Made by a program: the position numbers and the translations under genes. Under the pieces are notes generated by a model, which was not told the origin of the DNA, searched no databases, and saw only the letters and a list, made by a program, of their open reading frames with translations. This document shows, one piece after another, positions 21,678 to 31,364 of a stretch of 64,000 nucleotides of DNA (the stretch's first letter is position 1; every line of letters starts with the position of its first letter). Where the stretch lies: positions 12,246,828 through 12,310,827 of the forward strand of contig JAJLRJ010000007.1 of assembly GCA_024195265.1 (NCBI GenBank). The letters are read 5' to 3'. Source of the stretch: Dendrophyllia cribrosa (lineage: Eukaryota > Cnidaria > Anthozoa > Scleractinia > Dendrophylliidae).

Positions 21678-22740
21678 GCGTGCACGTGTGCTAAACTTTA
21701 ATTTATAGTTTTGAATTTCACGGAGTATTAAACAGTACGAAGAACATTTTCTTTTCCGACAGTTCGCCTAAGCCAGGGCCTAGTTATGAGGATGTTGTTA
21801 ACTAATGGTTCCAAATCACCCATGCGAAACAGCTGGTGGTTGAAGTATCAGGTTGAAGACTTTGCAAAACAACTACGTGAAATTACCAAATTCAAGGTTT
21901 TGAAGAGAACGCGAACACGTGACTGTGAATTTTCGTTGAAACTCTATCTGAACTTTAAAGAAGCCTTCTCTACAAATTTAACACGCGGGTAGTTCGGCTA
22001 CATTATACAAATTGAACTTGTCGATTTATATAATCGCGAAGTAGTTTTATAACTGCGGATTGATTTTTTAGTGACGTTTGCGTTGGTGTCGCCGTTGTGG
22101 TTTCGTATTAAGGTCTTTATTAATTTGAACGGTACATATTAATAAACCTCGTATTTCCTTTGAAGATTCCTTGAAATCGGCTCAGCATAAATGCCTGGAC
22201 GTTATCAGGAATTTTCACTTTAAATTGATAATTATTGCTTTTGTTTATAAATTATTTTGTCCCATTTTGGCGGTTATTCTTTTGTTACCGACGGATTACG
22301 ATTGAACATGACGAAACGGTAAAAATATATATGTATATACCGCTGTACAAAGGCTTCGCCGGGTTTTCCGATTTTCCTCTCTCCGCGCACACAAAAAGAA
22401 ACAAAAACAAAATTTTTACATTGTAATTCGATCTGTTAACAATAGTGAAGAGTCACTAATTGTGGCTATGCCACTGCAAATTTCTAATATGATTAGTGGA
22501 CGATAAAATTCGAAACTCCGCTTTGGGAGAAGTAAGTTTTTGGTATTTTTTTTCTTTTTAATTTTTGGTATTTTATTTTAATTTTTTGATAATTTGTTAC
22601 CCGCACCTTTTACCCGCACCCGCACCTTTTACCCGCACCCGCACCTGTTACCCGCACCCGCACTTATCACCCGCACCCGCACCCACGACTTTCAGTCGCG
22701 ACTCGCGACCCGCGACAAAAAGTGCTACTCGTCGCGGCGA

Positions 22741-22960
22741 CGAGGAAAACAATTTTTTTTCGCGTAATTATTCATCATTTTTCCATATTTGGGCAAATTA
22801 ACCAATAACGACTCAGATCGGTAGCGGTTTGACCAATCAGAAATCTAGAAAATCATTATCGAGAGGTAAAAATTTACTAAAAGTCGTTATTGGTTAATTT
22901 GCCCAAATATGGAAAAATGATGACGAATTACGCGAAAAAAATTTGTTTTCCTCGTCGCGG
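22741..22960. mobile_element. 220-bp hairpin element nested in the 4.4-kb element
   Basis: The arms cgaggaaaacaatttttttt... through ttaaccaataacgact pair with their complement at 22883-22960. Flanking copies of gcgacgag (both strands) surround it. The equivalent left-arm site near 18680 lacks it. Confidence 0.75.
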
Positions 22961-23035
22961 AAAAAAAAAGGCACGTGCACGTGGCACGTGTACGTGGCGG
23001 GCAAATCTTTCCCCGTCCGCAGTGGATGTTACTAA

Positions 23036-23119
23036 AAGCGGGAACGGGGAACCGGGAACGGGGAACGGGGAACGGGGAACGGGGAACGGGGAACGGGGAA
23101 CGGGGAACGGGGAACGGGG
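23036..23119. repeat. (GGGGAAC)n minisatellite
   Basis: About ten 7-bp units. The inverted counterpart at 32011-32045 has only about five, so copy number differs between the two arms. Confidence 0.92.
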
Positions 23120-24114
23120 GTCTGGGAACGAGCATTCAGCGGTATTCGCCATAAAATATAGGTCCTTCATATATGCATGATTGTTATTGTAAAGAAATTT
23201 CAAAACGGTGGTCGCGACGAGAAAGCGAACCACGGAAAAAGCAAATTATACCTTTCATTTCAGGTAATAAGATTTAAAAGGAACTTGGAATCGTAACGTT
23301 GTGTTTACTTGTGCTTTGTACCGTCTGGCAGACGCAGTGTATCACCGTTTTTGCAGCGACGAATCGAAACGAATAAAATCGAGATCGATCAAACTCAAAG
23401 CAGTAGTGACACCCAGAACTATGCTTTTATTCCTGATCACATACAAGTATTGCTTCTACAAAGAATTCAAAGGTAAAAAAACAAAGCCTGATAAATAAAC
23501 TGATACATACATGTATGTTTCTGTACAGATCAAAAACAGTTTTTTTGTATTAACAATTATAGATTCACTGACGTAGACAAAGCGTGTGACTTTAGAATTT
23601 ATTGTCAATCAGTAAAACTAGAAAGTTTTTAATTAAAAGTTTTAACAGCAATAACCAACATATTATCAAATTGACATATTATCAACATATTAACAGAAAC
23701 TGTGTGAAACTAGGGTAGAGTATAGCTTATTACTTAGTGCAATTTTGCCCTTTGTGGAAATTTTGTGTTTAATATTTTGCAATTGTGTCATGATCATGTT
23801 AATCATTTGTATTACCATAGACTGAAGGGAATATTGCAAACGGCATATGTTTACCTTACTTTCAAGAGTCCCTTTATCTCAAATAATATGTGCTTTTTTT
23901 ACTATTGAATTTTCTGGATTTGACTATAACAGAACATGACAATGCTTTGTATTCCTTATATGCAAAGATATGTACGGTGCATTACTACAGCATTATCTTG
24001 TAATGTACTCATCTCATCTAATTTCTGTCATGGCTGTGATTCACCTAAAATTCCAAAACACGAGAATTTAGTTTTATCGACTGAGTCGATAAGGTAAATT
24101 GACCACCGTAAAAA

Positions 24115-24163
24115 GATTCAAATAGCTGACGTTTCGAGCGCTAGCCCTTCGTCGGAGCGAATC
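24115..24163 (-). ncRNA. Hammerhead-like motif, left arm of outer Penelope
   Basis: Same 49-nt sequence as at 29050, on the minus strand. Confidence 0.55.
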
Positions 24164-24790
24164 AAGGAATTGTGAGTAGTGTGTGGTTTTATATAGTAAG
24201 CGGTGGAGCTACGCTATTGGTGGAAATTTGGTGACGTGAAAAACAAATGTAGATTAGTTGAATGAAAAGCGTTCGTTGATTCCGTGGGGTTTGAGAGTGC
24301 CGATTTGAAAGATGATTTTTTGTTCTAGGTTTTTACGGCTTTCTGTGTTACCCTGGTGTAGGGAAACGCCGCAGATTGTCATGTGTTGTTTAGAATGGTT
24401 AGTAAGATTAAAATGGCGCGCGACTGGTTTGGATGCGTCTTTGTCATTTTTTTCAACGTCTCGGAGATGTTCACGAAAACGGTCGCCCAGTCTCCTCCCT
24501 GTTTCGCCAATGTATATCTTTTTGCAAAAAGTACATGTAATGCAGTAGATGACATTTACGGAGGTGCATGTAAAACGATCAGTGATTTTAATAGATCGTT
24601 TGGGTCCTGTTATTTTGTCCGCGTTGTGAATGAAAGGACAAGTGTTACATCGTGTGCGTGTGCATTTGAAAGTTCCCGGTACATCGTCAGATTTCAGTGC
24701 GCTCGTAACTAGAAAGTTGCCTATGTTTTTGTCACATGAGAATTTAGTTTTATCGACTGAGTCGATAAGGTAAATTGACCACCGTAAAAA

Positions 24791-24839
24791 GATTCAAATA
24801 GCTGACGTTTCGAGCGCTAGCCCTTCGTCGGAGCGAATC
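24791..24839 (-). ncRNA. Hammerhead-like motif, left arm of nested Penelope
   Basis: Same 49-nt sequence, minus strand. Confidence 0.55.
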
Positions 24840-25718
24840 AAGGAATTGTGGGTAGTGTGTGGTTTTATATAGTAAGCGGTGGAGCTACGCTATTGGTGGA
24901 AATTTGGTGACGTGAAAAACAAATGTAGATTAGTTGAATGAAAAGCGTTCGTTGATTCCGTGGGGTTTGAGAGTGCCGATTTGAAAGATGATTTTTTGTT
25001 CTAGGTTTTTACGGCTTTCTGTGTTACCCTGGTGTAGGGAAAGGCCGCAGATTGTCATGTGTTGTTTAGAATGGTTAGTAAGATTAAAATGGCGCGCGAC
25101 TGGTTTGGATGCGTCTTTGTCATTTTTTTCAACGTCTCGGAGATGTTCACGAAAACGGTCGCCCAGTCTCCTCCCTGTTTCGCCAATGTATATCTTTTTG
25201 CAAAAAGTACATGTAATGCAGTAGATAACATTTACGGAGGTGCATGTAAAACGATCAGTGATTTTAATAGATCGTTTGGGTCCTGATCTATTAAAATCAC
25301 TGATCGTTTTACATGCACCTCCGTAAATGTTATCTACTGCATTACATGTACTTTTTGCAAAAAGATATACATTGGCGAAACAGGGAGGAGACTGGGCGAC
25401 CGTTTTCGTGAACATCTCCGAGACGTTGAAAAAAATGACAAAGACGCATCCAAACCAGTCGCGCGCCATTTTAATCTTACTAACCATTCTAAACAACACA
25501 TGACAATCTGCGGCCTTTCCCTACACCAGGGTAACACAGAAAGCCGTAAAAACCTAGAACAAAAAATCATCTTTCAAATCGGCACTCTCAAACCCCACGG
25601 AATCAACGAACGCTTTTCATTCAACTAATCTACATTTGTTTTTCACGTCACCAAATTTCCACCAATAGCGTAGCTCCACCGCTTACTATATAAAACCACA
25701 CACTACCCACAATTCCTT

Positions 25719-25767
25719 GATTCGCTCCGACGAAGGGCTAGCGCTCGAAACGTCAGCTATTTGAATC
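25719..25767 (+). ncRNA. Hammerhead-like motif, right arm of nested Penelope
   Basis: Same 49-nt sequence, plus strand. Confidence 0.55.
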
Positions 25768-25879
25768 TTTTTACGGTGGTCAATTTACCTTATCGACTCA
25801 GTCGATAAAACTAAATTCTCATGTTTCATCCCCCCACCGACGCAGCACCACAGTTTCTCTAGAAACTAACCCCATTCAT

Positions 25880-26622
25880 ATGTTTTTGTCACGTTTGAAT
25901 GAAATTAGTGGGGGTTGTGAAAAAATTCTGCCAGTTTCGGGGTCGTTTTGGAGTAATTTGAAATTTTTTAAAATGATGCTTTTGACTGTGTTGTTGTGTG
26001 GGTGGAAAGTGAGGGTGAATGGAATTCTCTCGTTCTCTTCCTTCTGTGGCGTTTGTAGTGCTGACTGTCTGTCGATCTGTTGTGCACGTTGTTGGCCCGT
26101 ATTAACAACAGAGTCAGGGTACCCACGTTTCTTGAAAAACTGGCACATTTCTTCTGATTTGTTGGAAAAATCAGAGTCATCACTACATAGACGTCGAAGT
26201 CTGAGAAATTGAGAATACGGAATGGCGTTTTTAACGTGCGATGGATGTGAGGATGAATGTAACAGATAACTGTGGGAATCTGTAGGTTTGTAGTGCACAC
26301 TTGTGGATAAACTGTTACCGTTGATTGAAATATTAATGTCAAGAAAAGCGACTGAGGTTTCGGAAATTTCCCAGGTATATTTTAGAGCTGGATGAAAAGT
26401 ATTGACAGAAGTTATGAATTGATTAAGTTCCTCTTTACTGGAAGAGGTAGCGCCAATGCAATCATCGATGTAGCGGCCGTAGAGTTCGGGTTTGGTTCCG
26501 TGGTACTGATTAAAAAATTTGTCTTCGATGTGGCCTACAAAAAGGTTAGCGTAGCTTGGTCCCATTTTGGTGCCCATGGCGACTCCATTTACTTGTTTGT
26601 AGTAGTTTTGGGAAAATGAAAA
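25880..26622 (-). pseudogene. Inverted partial copy of the Penelope RT region
   Basis: The minus-strand frame starts within SQNYYKQVNGVAMGTKMGPS and runs through YIDDCIG to the interdomain region. It is identical or nearly so to 27752-28492 of the body copy. At 26622 it joins head-to-head to the plus-oriented body, so the frame reads into antisense sequence there. With 24060-24735 it makes the left arm of the outer insertion. Confidence 0.85.
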
Positions 26623-28959
26623 ACAAAATTTGTCCAGCTGTCTTAGTACAATCAATTCGCGCTAAAATTCAAGAACTCAATGCTAAACTGTTCAACAGCC
26701 TTAACCAAATCAAGACCCAAAAACTTGAACAGTTAATAGGTCCTCAATTATCCGGCGACCATTCATTCGATAGTCACAATGGCGTCGTTACCATTCCGGA
26801 AAATTTGCCGCTTTCTAACCCAGAGAGGTCTGTTCTTAGTAAAGGTTTAAACTTTGTTCCTATAGCGAAACAAACCGACGAATTTTCAGTCAAACAAGAT
26901 GTTGAAAAATTCCTTCGCCGCGTGCAATTAAGAGCTTTTTTCCACAACAAAGAAGACAATTCTAACACCTCGGAAAAAGATGTTTTTGAAACACTCAACG
27001 TTCGCAAATCAAAATGGACTCCCCCAGAGGGCCAGTTTTCTTCTCTAGATTTTTTCGTCAAAAAATGTCGTCACGATGTCCAAAAACTTAAATTTAACCG
27101 CCACACCAAAATTTCCAACCTTTCAACAGGAGAATGGGCAGCGCTCAAAAGTCTTTGCAAACGACGCGACATTGTTATCAAAGCAGCCGACAAAGGCGGG
27201 GCGGTAGTTGTTTGGCGGACCGACCTTTACCGACAAGAGGCTTTTCGGCAACTTCTATGCCAAAGTTGATAAAGATCTCACTTCTACCAACCAAAAAATT
27301 GTCAAAGAAACTATCCAAGACCTCATTACTAAACAACAATTACCAGTTACCGCCAACAATCTCATCATCACTACTCCTAGAACCTCACGCGTTTATTTCA
27401 AACCTAAAATTCATAAACCAAACAATCCGGGCCGACCCATTGTTTCCGCTTGTAGTTGTCCTACCGAACTAATTTCTAGCTATTTAGACAAAATCATGGC
27501 CCCCATTGTCAAATCACTACCCTCGTACATTAAGGACACCAATCACGCACTCGAAATTTTCCGGGATTTCAGTTTTGCCAGCGAAAACAAATAAATTTTC
27601 ACTATGGACATTACCTCTTTATATACCGTCATCCCCAATGACGAAGGACTTCAAGCACTAAAATATTTTTTCGACCAGCGCTCTATTCAAAACCCAAGCT
27701 CAGAAACACTGCTCCGCTTAGCCGAATTAGTTTTGACACTTTACTGTTTTTCATTTTCCCAAAACTACTACAAACAAGTAAATGGAGTCGCCATGGGCAC
27801 CAAAATGGGACCAAGCTACGCTAACCTTTTTGTAGGCCACATCGAAGACAAATTTTTTAATCAGTACCACGGAACCAAACCCGAACTCTACGGCCGCTAC
27901 ATCGATGATTGCATTGGCGCTACCTCTTCCAGTAAAGAGGAACTTAATCAATTCATAACTTCTGTCAATACTTTTCATCCAGCTCTAAAATATACCTGGG
28001 AAATTTCCGAAACCTCAGTCGCTTTTCTTGACATTAATATTTCAATCAACGGTAACAGTTTATCCACAAGTGTGCACTACAAACCTACAGATTCCCACAG
28101 TTATCTGTTACATTCATCCTCACATCCATCGCACGTTAAAAACGCCATTCCGTATTCTCAATTTCTCAGACTTCGACGTCTATGTAGTGATGACTCTGAT
28201 TTTTCCAACAAATCAGAAGAAATGTGCCAGTTTTTCAAGAAACGTGGGTACCCTGACTCTGTTGTTAATACGGGCCAACAACGTGCACAACAGATCGACA
28301 GACAGTCAGCACTACAAACGCCACAGAAGGAAGAGAACGAGAGAATTCCATTCACCCTCACTTTCCACCCACACAACAACACAGTCAAAAGCATCATTTT
28401 AAAAAATTTCAAATTACTCCAAAACGACCCCGAAACTGGCAGAATTTTTTCACAACCCCCACTAATTTCATTCAAACGTGACAAAAACATAGGCAACTTT
28501 CTAGTTACGAGCGCACTGAAATCTGACGATGTACCGGGAACTTTCAAATGCACACGCACACGATGTAACACTTGTCCTTTCATTCACAACGCGGACAAAA
28601 TAACAGGACCCAAACGATCTATTAAAATCACTGATCGTTTTACATGCACCTCCGTAAATGTCATCTACTGCATTACATGTACTTTTTGCAAAAAGATATA
28701 CATTGGCGAAACAGGGAGGAGACTGGGCGACCGTTTTCGTGAACATCTCCGAGACGTTGAAAAAAATGACAAAGACGCATCCAAACCAGTCGCGCGCCAT
28801 TTTAATCTTACTAACCATTCTAAACAACACATGACAATCTGCGGCGTTTCCCTACACCAGGGTAACACAGAAAGCCGTAAAAACCTAGAACAAAACATCA
28901 TCTTTCAAATCGGCACTCTCAAACCCCACGGAATCAACGAACGCTTTTCATTCAACTAA
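26623..28959 (+). pseudogene. Penelope-like reverse transcriptase with GIY-YIG endonuclease, broken
   Basis: Reading in order: an N-terminal region (26623-27245, DIVIKAADKGGAVVVW is the usual first RT block), RT fingers/palm (27250-27594, KPKIHKPNNPGRPIVSACS), the palm with GVAMGTKMGPSYANLF and catalytic YIDD at 27898-27909, then a Cys-rich linker (CTRTRCNTCPF) and a C-terminal GIY-YIG nuclease (VIYCITC ... KIYIGETGRR, R and E of the motif present). The body is broken by a frameshift near 27250 and an in-frame TAA at 27592-27594. No methionine start upstream is secure because the 5' end abuts the inverted arm. In intact relatives the protein performs target-primed reverse transcription. This copy cannot make it in one piece. 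Confidence 0.88.
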
Positions 28960-29027
28960 TCTACATTTGTTTTTCACGTCACCAAATTTCCACCAATAGC
29001 GTAGCTCCACCGCTTACTATATAAAAC

Positions 29028-29036
29028 CACACACTA
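29028..29036 (+). promoter_or_regulatory. TATA-like box of the Penelope pseudo-LTR
   Basis: TATATAAAA lies 14 bp before the hammerhead-like motif, with a CCAAT-like element (caccaatagcg) about 35 bp further up. The inverted left arms carry the same box directed outward. Confidence 0.45.
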
Positions 29037-29049
29037 CTCACAATTCCTT

Positions 29050-29098
29050 GATTCGCTCCGACGAAGGGCTAGCGCTCGAAACGTCAGCTATTTGAATC
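29050..29098 (+). ncRNA. Hammerhead-ribozyme-like motif in the Penelope 3' pseudo-LTR
   Basis: Stem I GATTC-GCT pairs with AGC-tattt-GAATC. Core box CCGACGA (consensus CUGANGA, so U4 is C here), stem II GGGC-tagc-GCTC, then GAAA, then GTC as the possible cleavage triplet. Stem III is only the self-complementary ACGT, which would need a dimer. Hammerheads are established parts of Penelope pseudo-LTRs; activity of this variant is uncertain. Identical copies sit at 25719-25767 (+), 24115-24163 (-) and 24791-24839 (-). Confidence 0.6.
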
Positions 29099-29223
29099 TT
29101 TTTACGGTGGTCAATTTACCTTATCGACTCAGTCGATAAAACTAAATTCTCGTGTTTCATCCCCCCACCGACGTAGCACCACAGTTTCTCTAGAAACTAA
29201 CCCCATTCATTTAAAATTCCAAA

Positions 29224-29826
29224 ACCTTACTTAAACAAGCATCTCAAACTTGGTGTGTTCAATTGTTCATATTCATCACACACTTTAGTGTGTTTTATGT
29301 TAGAATAAAAGTAGCAAAAATGAAGGTACTTGTAGGGTACTTGTTAAAGGAGGTCAGTCATGGCAATTTTCAGTTTTTTTTTTTGGTCAAAACTGCCTCC
29401 AATTAGAATTAAGTATCTTATAGAACACTAAGTGTAAGATGTCAAGTGAATTTTCGAAGAGAAAATAAACCATAATCTGAGTTTTGAGAGTTCTCCAAGA
29501 CAGAAGTGATAAAGTTGAAAAAAATTGGCCTCATTTTTTCAAGATGTAATCCATTTCCATCCTGGCCATCTGCAGCCCAAGACACTAATGGTTACTCTAA
29601 GAGCACTAGTAGAATAATTTTAAACAAAACTGAAACCTTATTTTTGGGTTCCAGTGATATAAATGTCTTTTGACGTTTTAAAGTAACACTAAAAATGATG
29701 TTATATGCCCATTTAAAGCACCTTACTTAAACAAGCATCTCAAACTGGGTGTGTTCAACTGTTGATATTCATCAGGTACTTTAGTGTGTGTTAATGTTTG
29801 AATAAAAGTAGCAAAAATGAATTCAA
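29224..29826. repeat. Direct repeat of ~105 bp, 498 bp apart
   Basis: The segment ccttacttaaacaagcatct ... aataaaagtagcaaaaatga occurs at 29224-29325 and 29722-29821 with a few differences. Confidence 0.85.
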
Positions 29827-30993
29827 TAGGTGTTCTGCTTTCAGTTTCAGAAATATGTTCATAGTTTAGTTCATTTTTGTCCACTACTTATGCAAATGCT
29901 TGTTTATCATTTCAACAAGTACATGGCTATAAAAGTTTAAATCAATCAGCTCCTTCAAGGCAGCCTTAAATATCCAGAGGTGCATACATGTCCACAGTAC
30001 ATAAGACTTCATTTTAGAAGTTAGTTATCCTTCTGAAAGTTATTGTTTGTTTGGCACCTACAGTCAAGGCACAAAGTAAATGTCAGTTCCTAAATCTTTC
30101 CCTATAATTATGCTATACCTTACATTCAAAAGTATACAAGACTTTTTCTGAAAAGTGCATTATCAAAAAAGTCCTAAAACCAGACCCCAAAAAAGTATGA
30201 TGGCCCAGAACGTAACCCAAAAAAGTTCCTTTTTTTCACTCTATAAAAAAGTTAATACAAAAACACATCAAGATAGTTACAGACAGTTTTTGCATTCACC
30301 TTTCTTAATTCATGATGTATCTGTCAGTGATCTATGACAAACTTTAGGCAGACTGCAATCATTCTTGAAACTGATACAATTTATTGTTTGATACAATATA
30401 TTGCTTGTTTTAGATCTCCGGGTTTTGCTTTTGGTCAACTCCCAATAAAGTCTTAACCACAATCTTTCACCCAAAACAAATCAACACAAATTTTTCTAAC
30501 CCAAAAAGAGTCCACAGATTGCTAATTTCAAACCCAAAAAAGGTCTTCACACTTCCCTGTCACTAATATACCTGAGGACCCCCCCCCCCCACTCCTCTGT
30601 GAATGATCCACAGCATTATTATGCAATGCATCAACATTATTTTAATTACTGTACTAGATGCCACTTTAACTTTTGGTCAGGTTTTTATACTGTTTTTTTT
30701 TTCTTTTTGTTTAGTTTTTTATGTTAAGCTTTCAAAAATAAGATTTAAATGGCATGTTTCAGAATTCACAGGCTTGGACACAATAGTCCAGCATTCTGTA
30801 GCTTGCCTGCAGATTTCCATAAGAATAGGTATATTTCCTTGTCAACTGATTTTCATCTGGTTTGACATTGTTAGATTTCATGTAAAGATCATTTGGATGT
30901 GCAAGAAAATAAGGGGGGATTTGGGGAGATAAACAATACAACTTATGTCCCTGAATTGTATGTTCTTGTCAAGTTTTTGTTACATGGTAGGCA
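29827..30993. other. AT-rich interior of the composite, no gene seen
   Basis: From 30170 to 30560 several cccaaaaaagt-type segments recur in scattered form, followed by a 12-C run (30586-30597). Short ORFs only. Confidence 0.35.
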
Positions 30994-31289
30994 ATTACTG
31001 CGCCTTCCAATAACATGCAGAATTTGAAATTCAAATTTCCACCAACGGTTGCGTTTTACACTGCCGTCAATCATCTTAGCTTACCTCTCAGGAAACAGAT
31101 CTTCACTTCAATGAGTTCAAAAGGTCACGTCCGTGCGTTATGATTGGTAGATTTCGATCCATTTTGTTTCTTTCTTTTTTACATGGTCCATTGGCTTTCG
31201 TATTAATTATGACTGACGGCAGGGAATAACGCAACCGTTGGTGAAGATTTGAATTTTAAATTCCGCATGTTATTGAAAGGCACAGTAAT
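30994..31289. mobile_element. 296-bp MITE with ~63-bp TIRs
   Basis: attactgcgccttccaataa at 30994 is mirrored by its complement ending at 31289. The interior includes gttttacactgccgtcaatc. The interrupted relative is at 5356-5865. Confidence 0.8.
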
Positions 31290-31364
31290 GGTGTACCATC
31301 AAATGTTTGTCTTTGAGCAGTTTTTTGATATGTTTAGTTGACATTCGATAGTTGATATTCTATT

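Larger units (their letters stand above)
18621..23028. mobile_element. 4.4-kb inverted-repeat element inserted in the left TIR of the composite
   Basis: The ends are ctgcggacgaggaaagattt at the left and the complement (aaatctttccccgtccgcag) at the right. The long arms 18621-19741 and 21678-23028 are inverted copies with >95% apparent identity. They include a GGGTGC-type minisatellite and a frame of 68 codons (19424-19630 minus, 21786-21992 plus) that reads almost identically in both arms. The right arm is interrupted by a hairpin at 22741-22960. The equivalent site in the right TIR (about 32065) is empty but keeps ctgcggacg. The spacer 19742-21677 carries no recognisable gene. Confidence 0.7.
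24736..25879. mobile_element. Nested Penelope-like insertion forming a 1.1-kb palindrome
   Basis: The 13-bp direct repeat ATGTTTTTGTCAC flanks it (24723-24735, 25880-25892), and the matching site in the body copy near 28480 is uninterrupted. The left arm (24736 to about 25270, minus) and right arm (about 25285-25822, plus) are near-identical inverted copies around an 11-bp spacer (gtttgggtcct). The right arm continues with the terminal tail to 25879. Both arms contain only the GIY-YIG part of the ORF and the 3' pseudo-LTR, so the copy is severely 5'-truncated. Confidence 0.88.
24060..29211 (+). mobile_element. Penelope-like retroelement insertion with inverted 5' arm (5.15 kb)
   Basis: The 14-bp direct repeat TAAAATTCCAAAAC flanks the whole unit (24046-24059, 29212-29225). 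The left part is a minus-oriented 5'-truncated copy (24060-24735 plus 25880-26622), and the right part (26623-29211) is the plus-oriented body. The two 3' ends face outward. The left terminus lacks the last ~57 bp found at the right end (tttcatccccccaccgac... to ccccattcat), which matches the short 3' tail known beyond the pseudo-LTR of Penelope elements. A second insertion of the same design lies inside the left arm. Arms share diagnostic bases, so they formed in one event. Confidence 0.85.

Noticed and set aside
22887..23233. Pro/Phe/Val repeat proteins
   Set aside because: Translations of the GGGGAAC minisatellite.
24930..25499. 189-codon minus frame across the palindrome centre
   Set aside because: It is antisense of one Penelope arm fused to the sense GIY-YIG of the other; an artefact of the inverted repeat.
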